Positions 44,980 to 55,100 of a stretch of 64,000 nucleotides of DNA are shown piece after piece; within the stretch, counting starts at the first letter, position 1, and the number at the start of each line of letters is the position of its first letter. The notes under the pieces are model-generated. The model was not told where the DNA came from and did no database searches. It saw only the letters and a list, made by a program, of their open reading frames with translations. A program made the translations under genes and the position numbers. This stretch comes from Deltaproteobacteria bacterium. Lineage in GTDB: Bacteria > Myxococcota > JACRCW01. The stretch is from the NCBI GenBank assembly GCA_016218805.1, contig JACRCW010000085.1:1-64000 (forward strand), read 5' to 3'.

Positions 44980-46087
44980 GCGCCGTCAATGCCCCGCGCG
45001 GTTCTCCGTGAAGTGCTGCGGCCCGTGGCGCGGGCCGACTCCGACCTCACTGCCAACGCGTACGCTCAGCCGCGCGGGGGTGGCGTCCAGCAGATGCCAA
45101 TGCCCCCGTCATCCGCACTGCGCACACCGCCGTCTGCATCGATGATCGTGCACCCGGCGTCACCGCACGGGTTTCACTGCAAGACGAACGGCAGGGATCT
45201 CCCTCGCGTTTTGCTGGCGGGCAAGCTGCCGCCATGCCGGCTGCAAATCGCCACGACCCACGACGTGCCGGCGCCACCCCTCATGGTCCACCGGGGGCGC
45301 AATTGGATTCTCGCGCGGACCACGCACCCATCGAGTTCGGGCTCGGCAGGAGCCTCGCCCTCCCAGCTATTGTTGTCGATGGGACCCCACGGGAGGAACC
45401 TCGACGGAGCCTCGCCCTGCGCTGTCGTCGTCGCTGGATCCCCTCGGGAGGGCGAGCCTCCTGGCGAGCCCGCGGCAGCGCGTGTGTCGTGCGGGGATCC
45501 AGCTCTCATCCGGTGGAAGTCGCGATCCCCGTCAACGTTTCGCGTGAGCCGCCCCGCGTCGGTGTCAACTTGGGAGAACCCAGGGGCGAAGCAGGTGTTC
45601 CAACGCATGGCCTCGATCATTGAACTCCGGGGCCGGACCGTCAACGTGCCTGCATGGTGCGGCCCCACGCACACGTCGACTCGGCGGCGCGAGGCGGATT
45701 CGATCCTGAGCAACCGGGTGAGCAAGAAGTTGTGGCGCGGAGCAACGGAGGCCCGCTCCACGACGCATGGCGGGCTTGCCGCAGGCAATCCCATCTACGC
45801 CGGCCCCCCTTGGGGGCGGTTCTCGACGACGGAGCGCAGCGACGTCGGCGAGAGGACCAAGCCCATTGGCGGGCCCCCCACCCCCGGCGACTGACGTCGC
45901 CCGCCGGCCGGCCGCCCCCCAAAAGGGGGCGGGTACGCATGCACGCAGAGCGTGCATGCAGTTCAGACGTCGCATTCGTGGAACAGATACCGGCTCAGAC
46001 TTGGATCCGCCTCGCGGCGGCGGCTTGCCGCGCACCGGCCTGGCCCGCGCCGTCAATGCCCCGCGCGGTTCTCCGCGAAGTGCTGCG
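44980..46087. repeat. Repeat-rich ~1-kb insertion flanked by copies of a gene tail
   Basis: 44980-45020 and 46047-46087 are the same 41 bases with one mismatch; the second copy is the 3' end of the MEMO-AMMECR1 gene, the first is orphaned. The DNA between has no gene I trust, although frames stay open on both strands. Translated pieces read GSAGASPSQ, GRSLALP and WEGEAPAEP, words I recall from repeat elements in planctomycete and verrucomicrobial genomes. It also holds many inverted repeats. Confidence 0.65.
45937..45959. repeat. Perfect inverted repeat within the insertion
   Basis: GCATGCACGC-AGA-GCGTGCATGC is a perfect 10-3-10 hairpin, close to the right end of the repeat-rich insertion. 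It resembles the hairpins of REP/BIME-type elements. Confidence 0.7.
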
Positions 46088-47519
46088 CGCGGTAGGTGGA
46101 CAGCCGCGCACCGGGATCGTTCCAACATGCCTCGGGTGAGCCCTGCTTGCGGCACAACTGCGCCAGGAAGTCACCCGCCGCCGGCATGTCTTCCCACACT
46201 TCCGGGAGGAACGTGGAGCGCCGCTCACCCAGTTCAATGATGAGTCCGGGCCGCGTGCGCTGCAGCAGCGCGGGCACAGTCTCCCCCGGCGGCAGTACCA
46301 GCGGGCGCGGTTCCTCCAACACGGAGATGGAGAGGTCCACGCCGCCAAGCTCGTCCTTGCCGACGGGAGGGAACCGGCGGTCGTTCACGGCCGCGTTGAT
46401 GGCGTTCCGCGCGACGACGTCCACCAGCGGTCCCGCCGCGACGAGGCTGCCGATGCAGCCGCGCAGCTGCCCCCGCTGCTTCAACGTGACAAACGCCCCG
46501 CGCGGCCGGCCCAGCCGCGGGTACCGTGCGGCCAGCGCTCCCGGCACGACGAGGTCCGTCCCCGCCCGCACCTTCTCCTCCACCGCGCGCCGCGCCACCG
46601 TGAGCAGCGCGGCCTGCTCGTCACTGCCCAGTTCAAACACGTCCTCGTACGCCACCGCGCCGTAGCCCACCACGCGCGTCCGGTCCCCGCTCACGTCACC
46701 GGAGTTGGCGTACGTGATGAGCCGCGGGGTCAGCTCCAACAGCGCCGCCAACTCCGTCATCACCAGCAGTACGTGCGTACCATCCGTGTCGCAGTGCGCC
46801 ACGTCGTCTGCGTTCATGCGGACCAGCGCGTCCAGGCACGCGCGGTCACGCGCCACCGCGTCGTCGTAGGGATGGTAGTGGGACAGATCCACGGAGAAGA
46901 CGAACAGCGTCCCGGGGGTTGCCAGCGTTCGCAGCGCCGCCGCCAGAACGGCGGTGTCACGCCGCGCCAGGCGACCGACAATCAACGGAATCAACTCAAA
47001 TGGCCTTCCGTTGTGCACCTGCAGGAGCGGCAGGGCCACTTCCACCATGTGCATGGTGTGTGCGGCCGGCACATCCACAAACGGGCCCTTTCCAACAAGC
47101 GCCGCCGCCGACGGTGACACGCGCACCTCACCGCCGGGCCAGGCGTAGTGTGTGGCGGTATCCACAGAAACCCCGGCAAAGTCCGCCGCACCGTTGTGAT
47201 TGGCGGCAATGACCACCACGCGCTCAAACCCCGGCTCCACCTGCCGCAATGCGGCCGCCGCCACCCTGCCCGAGTAGACGTACCCGGCATGCGGCACCAG
47301 GACCACGCGGGCGGGCGCGCCGATCACGCGCGACGACGACGCCAGGAAGTCCGCGGCGGCAGCGCGCAGGCGGTCCGGCTCCGCGGGGTAGAACGTCCCG
47401 GCCACCGTTGGCGCGCGCACCACGCGCCGCGCCGGCGCCGCGGCCGCATCCGGGCTGACCGGCCCCGCGCGCGTGCACGCCAGCACCACAACCGCCGCGC
47501 CCCACGCGGACGCCTTCAC
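46053..47519 (-). CDS. AmmeMemoRadiSam system fused MEMO + AMMECR1 lipoprotein
   Basis: The 488-residue protein starts at GTG 47519, which overlaps the stop of the radical SAM gene (GTGA). A lipobox (VVVLAC) is followed by a MEMO-like dioxygenase-fold domain (about 35-300): VAGTFYPAEPDRL, VPHAGYVYSG, ANHNGAADF and DLSHYHP. The AMMECR1 domain (about 310-465) shows RGAFVTLKQRGQLRGCIG and DLSISVLEEPRPL. In many genomes these are separate genes; here one polypeptide has both and carries a lipoprotein signal. The substrate of the system is unknown. The last bases are copied upstream of the insertion at 44980. Confidence 0.9.
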   Translation of the reverse strand: MKASAWGAAVVVLACTRAGPVSPDAAAAPARRVVRAPTVAGTFYPAEPDRLRAAAADFLASSSRVIGAPARVVLVPHAGYVYSGRVAAAALRQVEPGFERVVVIAANHNGAADFAGVSVDTATHYAWPGGEVRVSPSAAALVGKGPFVDVPAAHTMHMVEVALPLLQVHNGRPFELIPLIVGRLARRDTAVLAAALRTLATPGTLFVFSVDLSHYHPYDDAVARDRACLDALVRMNADDVAHCDTDGTHVLLVMTELAALLELTPRLITYANSGDVSGDRTRVVGYGAVAYEDVFELGSDEQAALLTVARRAVEEKVRAGTDLVVPGALAARYPRLGRPRGAFVTLKQRGQLRGCIGSLVAAGPLVDVVARNAINAAVNDRRFPPVGKDELGGVDLSISVLEEPRPLVLPPGETVPALLQRTRPGLIIELGERRSTFLPEVWEDMPAAGDFLAQLCRKQGSPEACWNDPGARLSTYRAQHFAENRAGH

Positions 47520-48673
47520 GAAAACACCCCGGGGACCACTTCGCCGCACGGGCAGCGCCCGTCCACCAGCGCGGACGACGTCACTTCAAAGCCGCGCCGT
47601 TCAATCAGCAGGCGCCCGTCCCGCGGGCAGCGCGTGTGGTTGGCATCATGCCCCGGCACGTTACCCAGGTAGACAAACAGGAGTCCCGCATCCAACGCCG
47701 CCGCCCGCGCGCGCTCCATGGCGGCCACCGGCGTGGGCGGAAGGTGCTCCAACCGGTGCGCGGGGCGGAAGCGGAGGATGTGCACGGGCGTCCCCGGCCC
47801 CAGGTGCGCCGCCACCCAGCGGCCAAAGCGGCCAATCTCCGCAATGTCATCTGACAGCGTGGGCACCATGAGGAAGCTCACCTCCACCCAGACGCCTTCC
47901 TCCCGCAGCACCTCCAGCGTGCGCAGCACGGGCGCCAGGCGCGCGCCGGAGACGTCACGGTAGAAGGACTCGCGGAAGGCCTTCACGTCCAGCGTCACCG
48001 CGTCAATGACGCGGCACAGTTCGCGCAGCGGCTGTTCGTTCACGTAGCCCGCCGTCACCAGCACACTGCGGATGCCACGGTCCCGCGCCAGCGACGCCGT
48101 GTCCCGCACGTACTCCCAGGTCACCAGCGGTTCCGTGTACGTGAACGCCAGCGCGTTGACGTCCCGCCCGGCGCACAGCGCCACCAGGTCCTCCGGAAAC
48201 AGCGTGTGCTGCACCACGTCAGACGGCCGGGATTGCGAGATTTCCCAATTCTGGCAATTGAGGCACCGCAGGTTGCAGCCGCCCGTCGCCACGGAGAGGA
48301 TGGGTGTCCGGGGGAGCCAGTGATACAGCGGTTTCTTTTCAATGGGATCCAGCGCCACACTGCACAGGTTCCCGTAGCCCAGCGTGTGCAGCGCACCGTC
48401 TTTCACCGCGCGCACGCGGCAGTACCCGCGGTCATCCTCCCCCAGCACGCACAGGTGCGGACACAGCGTGCACTGCACCAGCCCACCGCGCGCCACCGCG
48501 TGCGCCGCCGGGCGTGCGTACGCATCCAGCGGCGCCGCCGCGTCCTGGCGGAAACCCATCTCCAGCGGCCGGTTCCCGTCACCCAGTACAAACTGGTCCA
48601 CCGCCCGCTTGCCCAGCGCGGCCGCGCCACACCCGGCGACAACCTGCTTGATGAAGCGCCTTCTTGACCCCAC
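47516..48673 (-). CDS. amrS: AmmeMemoRadiSam system radical SAM enzyme with Tat signal
   Basis: The 385-residue enzyme (from GTG 48673) starts with a twin-arginine leader, SRRRFIKQVVAGCGAAALG. CTLCPHLCVLGEDDRGYCRVR is the extra N-terminal cysteine set of the family, GGCNLRCLNCQNWEIS is the radical SAM cluster, and TYTEPLVTWEYV and VTAGYVN follow. The C-terminus has a zinc-ribbon-like C..D..L..R.GF.V..........CPCG set. A Tat signal on a SAM enzyme is odd, because SAM is cytoplasmic, but it is also known in this family as I recall. It is coupled to the MEMO-AMMECR1 gene. Confidence 0.9.
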   Translation of the reverse strand: MGSRRRFIKQVVAGCGAAALGKRAVDQFVLGDGNRPLEMGFRQDAAAPLDAYARPAAHAVARGGLVQCTLCPHLCVLGEDDRGYCRVRAVKDGALHTLGYGNLCSVALDPIEKKPLYHWLPRTPILSVATGGCNLRCLNCQNWEISQSRPSDVVQHTLFPEDLVALCAGRDVNALAFTYTEPLVTWEYVRDTASLARDRGIRSVLVTAGYVNEQPLRELCRVIDAVTLDVKAFRESFYRDVSGARLAPVLRTLEVLREEGVWVEVSFLMVPTLSDDIAEIGRFGRWVAAHLGPGTPVHILRFRPAHRLEHLPPTPVAAMERARAAALDAGLLFVYLGNVPGHDANHTRCPRDGRLLIERRGFEVTSSALVDGRCPCGEVVPGVFS

Positions 48674-48680
48674 GCGCCGC

Positions 48681-49727
48681 TCAGCCAACGCCCGCCAGGT
48701 TGGGGAACAGGGTTTCGCGGTAATACATCGCGTGCAGCTTGCCCACGCCGCGGCGCACGGCGTCGTCCGCGTGCGTGACGCTGGCCGCGGTATCCATCGC
48801 CGTGTCAGCCGCATGCATGGCGCCCTCCATGAACCGGCCAAACAGCGCCATGGGCGTGCGCGCCACCAGGTCCGCGCCGAGCGACAACATGGCGCGGCCC
48901 AGCCGCATGGGCGGAACAAATCCCGCGATGTGCTCAGCGAACTGCGTGGGCTCGCGCGTCAGGTAGAAGCCCTCCATGGTGGCGCTGCCGTCGTCATGCC
49001 GCGTGCAACGGAAGCGCACCGCGCCGTCCGTGGTGCCGGGAAAGGGGCCGCTCTTGCGGTCCGGGTTCAGGAAGTGCGCCGTGAACTCCACCTGGTCCGG
49101 GCGCTCGCGCACCGACGAGCGCTCCACCACCAGGTCCATGCCACCCGGCGGCACCAACCCGTCCAGCGGCTTGAGCACGCGCACGTCACCAATGCGCGCC
49201 ACGAACTTCTCCACCGACAGGTCCGCGAACGGATCAAACCGCGCGCCGGGCGCCGTGCGCGCCCAACCGTCCGCGCGCTTGACCGCCAGCACCTCCGTGG
49301 TGGGTCCGTTGCCACCGCCGCGTGCCGCCCCCGCAAAGAACCCGTGCAGGAAACGCGCAAGCACATCCGGGGCCGCATTGGGAATTCTTACCGCCTGGTC
49401 CACCACCCACGCGCGCCCGCCGTGGGCATCCTGCGCCACGAACGCGCGGCTGCCCGGGTCCACCTCCACCGGATCCGTCATCGGGCGCAGGTCCTCCGCC
49501 CGGTTGCCGGGGACCAGGAACATGGGGGCGCGCTCCGCGGCCTCTACCAGCCGCGCCAAATCCCGCGCTTCGGAGATGGTGGCCGGTGCCACCGTGGGGG
49601 CGTGGACGCCGTCCCAGGTGGCCGCGCGGGGTCCGGCCCGGCGCGGCGCGTTGGCCTGCGGGGCCGGGTCTTCCGGGGCAACCACGACGGGACGGGCAGG
49701 TGCGGCAGGACCGGTGATCCTTGGCAT
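48681..49727 (-). CDS. Unknown protein
   Basis: I do not recognise this 348-residue protein. It starts at ATG 49727 with a Pro/Ala-rich segment (about 50 residues), followed by an alpha/beta part containing FVAQDAHGGRAWVVDQAVRIPN, FLHGFFAGAARGGGNG and FTAHFLNPDRKSGPFPGTTDGAVRFRCTR, which looks beta-sheet rich, as in a small-ligand or START-like fold. No signal peptide is seen. It is followed after eight bases by the radical SAM gene, and so may be part of the AmmeMemoRadiSam unit. Confidence 0.6.
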   Translation of the reverse strand: MPRITGPAAPARPVVVAPEDPAPQANAPRRAGPRAATWDGVHAPTVAPATISEARDLARLVEAAERAPMFLVPGNRAEDLRPMTDPVEVDPGSRAFVAQDAHGGRAWVVDQAVRIPNAAPDVLARFLHGFFAGAARGGGNGPTTEVLAVKRADGWARTAPGARFDPFADLSVEKFVARIGDVRVLKPLDGLVPPGGMDLVVERSSVRERPDQVEFTAHFLNPDRKSGPFPGTTDGAVRFRCTRHDDGSATMEGFYLTREPTQFAEHIAGFVPPMRLGRAMLSLGADLVARTPMALFGRFMEGAMHAADTAMDTAASVTHADDAVRRGVGKLHAMYYRETLFPNLAGVG

Positions 49728-49771
49728 GGCGCGGACCCTACGCCCGCGTGCATGCAGGTTCCAGCCGCCCG

Positions 49772-51412
49772 TCACGAGCAGCGTTCGCCCCGCCCGTTGA
49801 TCATGCCGTAGCTCTTGAGCTTGCGGTACAGCGTGGCCGATCCGATACGGAGCTGCGCAGCGGTGCGCGTCTGATTGCCTCCATTGGCCCGCAACGCCGC
49901 GATGACGTGCTCCTTCTCGACCTCCTCGAGCGCCCGGACGGGTCCCCCGGGCTCCGATGCATGCGGCACGACCTGGCGGACCTCCTCGGGGAGGTCCATC
50001 AGTTCCACGCGGGATCCCGTGGCCAGCGCCACGGCCCGTTCCATGGCGTTCTCCAGTTCGCGCACGTTTCCGGGCCATTCATACCGCAGCAGCTGGTCCG
50101 CGGCGGCGGGCGCCAGCCCGGTGATGTGGCGCCGCGCGCGGTGCACCGCGTCCGCCAGCAGCGCGCGCGCCAACGGGAGGACGTCCTCCCGGCGCTCGCG
50201 CAGGGGCGGCACATGCAGCTCCACCACATTGAGGCGGTAATACAGGTCCTGCCGAAACGTGCCCTCCGCCACGGCGTGTGCCAGGTCCCGGTTGGTGGAC
50301 GCCAGCACCCGCACGTCCATGTGCCGGCTCTGGTTCTCGCCCACGCGGCGGACCTCGCGTTCCTGCAGGGCACGCAGCAGCTTCACCTGCATGGACAGGG
50401 AGATTTCGCCAATTTCGTCCAGCAGCAGCGTGCCGCCTCCGGCCGCCTCAAACAGCCCGGCCCGGTCATGCGTGGCGCCGGTGAATGCGCCGCGGACATG
50501 ACCGAACAACTCGCTTTCCAGCAGCGCATCCGGAATGGCCCCGCAATTCACGGCAATGAATGTCCGGCCCGCACGGATGGACCCGTCGTGCACCAAGCGC
50601 GCAATGCGCTCTTTTCCTGAGCCGCTCTCGCCGGTGATGAGGACGGTGGAATCCACGCGGGCAACCCGGCCGGCCAGTTCCACCACCCGCTGCATGGCCC
50701 GGCTGCGGGACACGGTGCCCGGCGAAGCCGCCACGGTGGGCGCCACCCGCCCCCGCGCGTGCAGTTTCTGGTCTGCCGTCTGGATCGTCTCCATGACGTG
50801 GTGCAGCGTCCCATTCAGGCTCGCTTTGAGACGGGCGGGATCCAACACGCGGAGGTCGTCTGCGTGTTCGTCACCCCACGCCGCGCGCGTGCGCCCCACC
50901 AGGCGGCAGGCGGGATCCCCGCGGCCCGCGCAACGGTCTTCCAGGACCAGCACGTCGTCACCCAACGTCCGGCTCAGGTATCCGCTGGCCAGACCGCACA
51001 GGGTCCAGCACACCGGCGCGTCCGCGCGGCCAAAGTGCAACTGGTGCTGTTCCGCCTCGTAGGACTCCATGAGCGTGACGCCGTCGCGCGCCAGCGGCCC
51101 CTCACTCCCCGCGTCAACGCGGAACAGCCCCTGCAGCGCCTGAAAGCGCGTGCACGCGCGCAGCCGCTCGTCGTCACTGTCCCACTTGAACGCGGAACCC
51201 AGCACGTCCGCCATGCGCCAGCCGTGCGCAAACCCAAACTGGGTGAGCGCCGTCCGGGCCGCCAACACACCCACGGCGTCCACCAGGAACTTCCGCAGGA
51301 TCCCCATTGCCACCGCATCCATGAGGAGCGCGCGTTGGCCCGCAAAACGGAGTGGCCCGCCCTCCGGATCCCACGCCAACAGTTCCCCATGGTCCAGGTC
51401 TTCTGCACGCAT
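49772..51412 (-). CDS. XylR/DmpR-type sigma54 activator with V4R sensor
   Basis: From ATG 51412 (GGAGGGGG upstream) the protein has an XylR-N plus V4R sensing region: residues ~25-190 with [16 protein letters not shown], then [38 protein letters not shown], where the cysteines fit the V4R zinc or ligand motif. The AAA+ domain follows with [16 protein letters not shown] and [12 protein letters not shown], and a Fis helix-turn-helix ends it ([18 protein letters not shown]). Relatives respond to aromatic compounds; here the ligand is unknown. It is divergent from the secreted-protein/copper cluster, a natural target. Confidence 0.92.
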   Translation of the reverse strand: MRAEDLDHGELLAWDPEGGPLRFAGQRALLMDAVAMGILRKFLVDAVGVLAARTALTQFGFAHGWRMADVLGSAFKWDSDDERLRACTRFQALQGLFRVDAGSEGPLARDGVTLMESYEAEQHQLHFGRADAPVCWTLCGLASGYLSRTLGDDVLVLEDRCAGRGDPACRLVGRTRAAWGDEHADDLRVLDPARLKASLNGTLHHVMETIQTADQKLHARGRVAPTVAASPGTVSRSRAMQRVVELAGRVARVDSTVLITGESGSGKERIARLVHDGSIRAGRTFIAVNCGAIPDALLESELFGHVRGAFTGATHDRAGLFEAAGGGTLLLDEIGEISLSMQVKLLRALQEREVRRVGENQSRHMDVRVLASTNRDLAHAVAEGTFRQDLYYRLNVVELHVPPLRERREDVLPLARALLADAVHRARRHITGLAPAAADQLLRYEWPGNVRELENAMERAVALATGSRVELMDLPEEVRQVVPHASEPGGPVRALEEVEKEHVIAALRANGGNQTRTAAQLRIGSATLYRKLKSYGMINGRGERCS

Positions 51413-51788
51413 CGCTTTCCCCCTCCTTCGAAACGATGCGGGAGATATGCCACGTTGATGTGGGTTTCCATCCCTCACCACCGCGCAAACCAGGCAAGTG
51501 CGCGTGAGGCAAAGGGTTCTTTTCCCGGCGCGGAAAATGCTCAGAGGCTGCGCAGATCACCAAGGGGCACGCCGCCGTTTGGCGCCGTGCCGGGGGGGGA
51601 CTCAAAACCACCGCAAACCGCTGGGTCGGTGTCCGCCGCTTGGGCGCAGGGTGTGCATCGGTTGGGATGAAGCGGGTTGCGGTGCGGATCAAACCGGCGG
51701 AAATCACGCTTTTGGAGGGGACCGCCGAGTGAATGTGCTGGTTTCCACCGTATGCGCGGAGCCGACCGCGCGCGGCGAGGGGGGGACC
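51413..51788. other. Intergenic region upstream of the copper cluster
   Basis: No gene is supported. The region lies between the divergent V4R activator and the small lipoprotein gene and should hold both promoters. I searched for TGGCAC-N5-TTGC with correct -24/-12 spacing and found no convincing sigma54 site. Confidence 0.4.
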
Positions 51789-52007
51789 ATGGGACGCTCC
51801 AACCAATTCGCAGCGTTGTTCGTGTTTGTGTCGTTGACCACGGCGTGCGCGTGGACCACGGGTCCCGCGTCCGGCGCGCCCGCGCAGGTGACCCCGGGCA
51901 GACCGGTTCCGCCCGGGTCGGCAGGCAGCGCGTGCTCGCCGCGGCGCCTGGGCACCACGGACCCGCACGCCATGGCGCTGTGCCAGGTGCTGCGTCACCG
52001 GTACTGA
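51789..52007 (+). CDS. Small lipoprotein
   Basis: The 72-residue product has a signal ending in a lipobox (VSLTTAC), and a short Pro/Ser-rich mature part with two more cysteines. ATG 51789 is preceded by GAGGGGGG. It precedes the giant secreted protein by 117 bp on the same strand, and so may be transcribed with the cluster. No family is recognised. Confidence 0.55.
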   Translation: MGRSNQFAALFVFVSLTTACAWTTGPASGAPAQVTPGRPVPPGSAGSACSPRRLGTTDPHAMALCQVLRHRY

Positions 52008-52051
52008 GCGCAGTTCCGCGTCTTCACTGACGACAAACATCCGTTGTTGCG

Positions 52052-52073
52052 GGTGCACCCCGGGGGGCGCACC
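52052..52073 (+). terminator. Imperfect GC hairpin ahead of the giant gene
   Basis: GGTGC and GCACC enclose a C-run and a G-run, giving an imperfect stem between the small lipoprotein and the 1756-residue gene. Without a T-run it could be a weak terminator or attenuator. Confidence 0.3.
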
Positions 52074-52124
52074 ACGGCCGGGTCTCGTCCTGAGAACGGC
52101 CCGCAAACGTGAACGGGGGGATTC

Positions 52125-55100
52125 ATGCGATACGATCTGAACAAGCCGGGTTGTGGTCGTGCTGCATCAACCGCGGCGTTCCTTGTGGCAGTGCTTGCCG
52201 GGTCCAACGCCGCCGCGGAAATCAAGGTGACGGTGATGGACGAAACGGGAGCGCTGGTTACCAACGGCTTCCGTTGGTTGCTGGAAGAGGACAACAGCTA
52301 CGGCGCGCGGCCGGGGGTGCTGTCACCCAGTGCTCCGCTGGGAGCGGAGCCCGGTGACCCGAGCTTCACGCTGGGCGTCAACATCCACCGCAGTCACGCG
52401 CCCACCGTCTGTGCGGGTGATACCGCGCCCGCCAACGGCGTGGTCACGTTTCCTCCCACGCCCGCCGTGCTGGCGGGACCGGGAGCGGCGGTGGCCACCA
52501 TAGATACCGACAATTGCCCGGGTTATGACCCGGCCCGGAAATACATGGTTTCCGTCCTGCCCTGGCACACTTCCCCCACGGGCACGCCGACGACGGCGCA
52601 GACCGGGTACACCCAGAGCGGGCGCAACGTGGCGGCCGGACAGACCGCGGTCACCATTGTGGTGCACACCTTTGCGGTCCCCACGGCGCAAATCACCGTT
52701 ATTGTCTTTGCGGATACGCAGCCCATCAACTCCGCCTATGACCAGCCAGCGGAGCTGGGACTGCCCGGATTTGACCTCATTCTGAGTGACCCCATTGACA
52801 AGGTCATGCAGGACGCGTTTGCCAACCCGGTGGGGACCACCTACCAGTTCCGCTACACCACGCCGGACGGCCGCCCCGCGGATGCCACCGGCGCGGCAGT
52901 GCCCCAGGGAGGCCCCATCCAGTTTGTCCTGGATGAAGAGGGCGCCCCGGTGGTGGCGTGGCTGGGTGACGGCTCCCTGCGGACCTGCCCGGGCACCACC
53001 AAGCCGGTCGGGTCCTACACGGGCTATGAACGCGCCAATTGCATTGACCCCTATACGCTGCAGCCGCTGGCGGCCGGCCAGGCGGTCATCCGCTATCTCG
53101 TCGGCGGCAAGTACACCATTGAGGCGCAGCCGCCGCCGTCGGACCCGGACTGGATCCTCACAAGCACGCTGGAGGGCACGCGCGGCGTTGACACGTGGCC
53201 GCGTGCGTCCGAGCCCCGCTACATGATCACGATGGGCAACCTGAACTGGTTGACTTGGTTTGGCTTTGTGAAGCCGGTGAACAACCTGGCCAGCGTGCCC
53301 AATCCCAGCAACGCTGCGCTGAGCTCCATTTCAGGTCAATTGGTCTATGCGCACGACATGCACCCGCCTCTGTCCCCGGGCCTGACGCCCGGGCTGCCGG
53401 TGCCCTACGGCTACGTGGGCATCAACAATCTCAACGGTAACGACGAGCAGGTCTACACCGCCGCCACCGACCCGGCCACGGGCGCGTTCAGCGTGGACGG
53501 GGTGGTGCCGGGCACCTACCAGTTGGTCTTTTGGGACAAGCAGCTCAACGCAATCATTGATTTCCGGACCCTGGTGGTGGCGCCGGGGCAGAACATCGCC
53601 CTGGGGCCGGTTTCCGTGTACGGCTGGTTTGGCCGCTACATTGGCTCCGTGTTCATGGACAACAACCGCAACGGCTTCCGGGACCCATCTGATCCGGGGA
53701 TTCCCAGCGTTCCGGTCAACCTGCACTTCACGGATGGTTCCGTGTACGGCAACGGCTTCACGGATGCGGACGGGAACTTCAGCTTCCCGCAGGTGTTCCC
53801 GTTCTGGCGCTTCCTGGTGGCGGACGTGGATTTCAACCGCTTTCGCCCCACGGGGCTGACGGCGTGGGTGGACAACGGCGGGCCGTTGCCGCTCAACGCG
53901 CTGGGCGCGCAGGGCATCAACCCGCAGCACCAGCCGGACGGCCGCAGCTTCCGGACACAGCGCGGCAAGGTGGTCACGCAGGCCATGATGGCCATGCAGG
54001 ACATGACCAACCGCATTGACTGGGGAAAGACGCGCTGGAACCCCGGCGAAAACGGCGGCATTCACGGCATCATCAACTACGCCCTCACGCGCACGGAAGA
54101 GGACCCGTCCACCAGCGCGCTGGATCCCTGGGAGCCCGGCATTCCGCGGGTGACCGTGGTGCTGCACCGCGCGGTGCGGGACTGCGCGCGGGCCGGCGCC
54201 TCCGTGGAGAATGACTGCTGGGTGACGGATGACGTCCCGCCGTTCCCGCTGCTCACCACGTCCGACTCCTGGGACGACCAGACGCCGACGGGCTGCGTGG
54301 GTGCGGACGGCGACGCGAGCCAGGGACCGGTGCTGTGGGCGCTGCCGGAGATCGTCAACGGGTTTGCCATCCCGCGTTGCGCGGAGACGTTCCGCATGTG
54401 GAACCAGGTCCGCCCGGGCGTCATGGATGGCAGCTATTGGTTCCAGACCCTGCCGGACGGCAGCAGCCTGCCCGTCGGGAATTACATTGTCCAGGTGGTG
54501 CCACCGCCCGGATACGAGGTGATTCAGTGGGGTGACCGGGACATTGACATTGGTGATCCCAAAATCCCCTTCCAGACGCAGACCCCGCCGTGCGTGGGCG
54601 CCGCGTATGACATCCCGCCGTACCTGCGGATGTTCCCGGACCAGATCAATGAGACGGACCTGCCCGGGGCGTGGGATGCAAACGGAAACTGGACCTATCC
54701 GCGCGCGGCCGCGTGCGACATGAAGCTGATTGGCCTCAACCCGGGCGCCAACCCGCAGGTGGATTTCAACCTGTTCACGTGGGTGCCCAAGGCTGGCCGC
54801 ATCTGGGGCACGGTGTGGAATGACCTGCTGTTGGAGTTTGACCCGCGCAGCCCCAATGCCAGCGGGAACTTTGGCGTGCCGTGGATCCCCGTCGCGGTGA
54901 AGGACTGGTCCGGCACGGAGGTGGCGCGCTTCTACACGGACCAATGGGGCCATTTTGATGGCCTGGTGCCCACCAACTACGACATTGTTCCCCCCATGCC
55001 GCTGGGCCTGGCGCTGGCCATGTACACCATCGCCCCCAATGACCCTGGCCCCATCCGCGACCCTGACCCGACCTCGCCGACATACGGCAAGCTCATCACG

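Noticed and set aside
44536..45894. 452-residue plus-strand frame across the TRAP start and the insertion
   Set aside because: It begins antisense inside the TRAP gene and runs through repeat DNA; no protein character.
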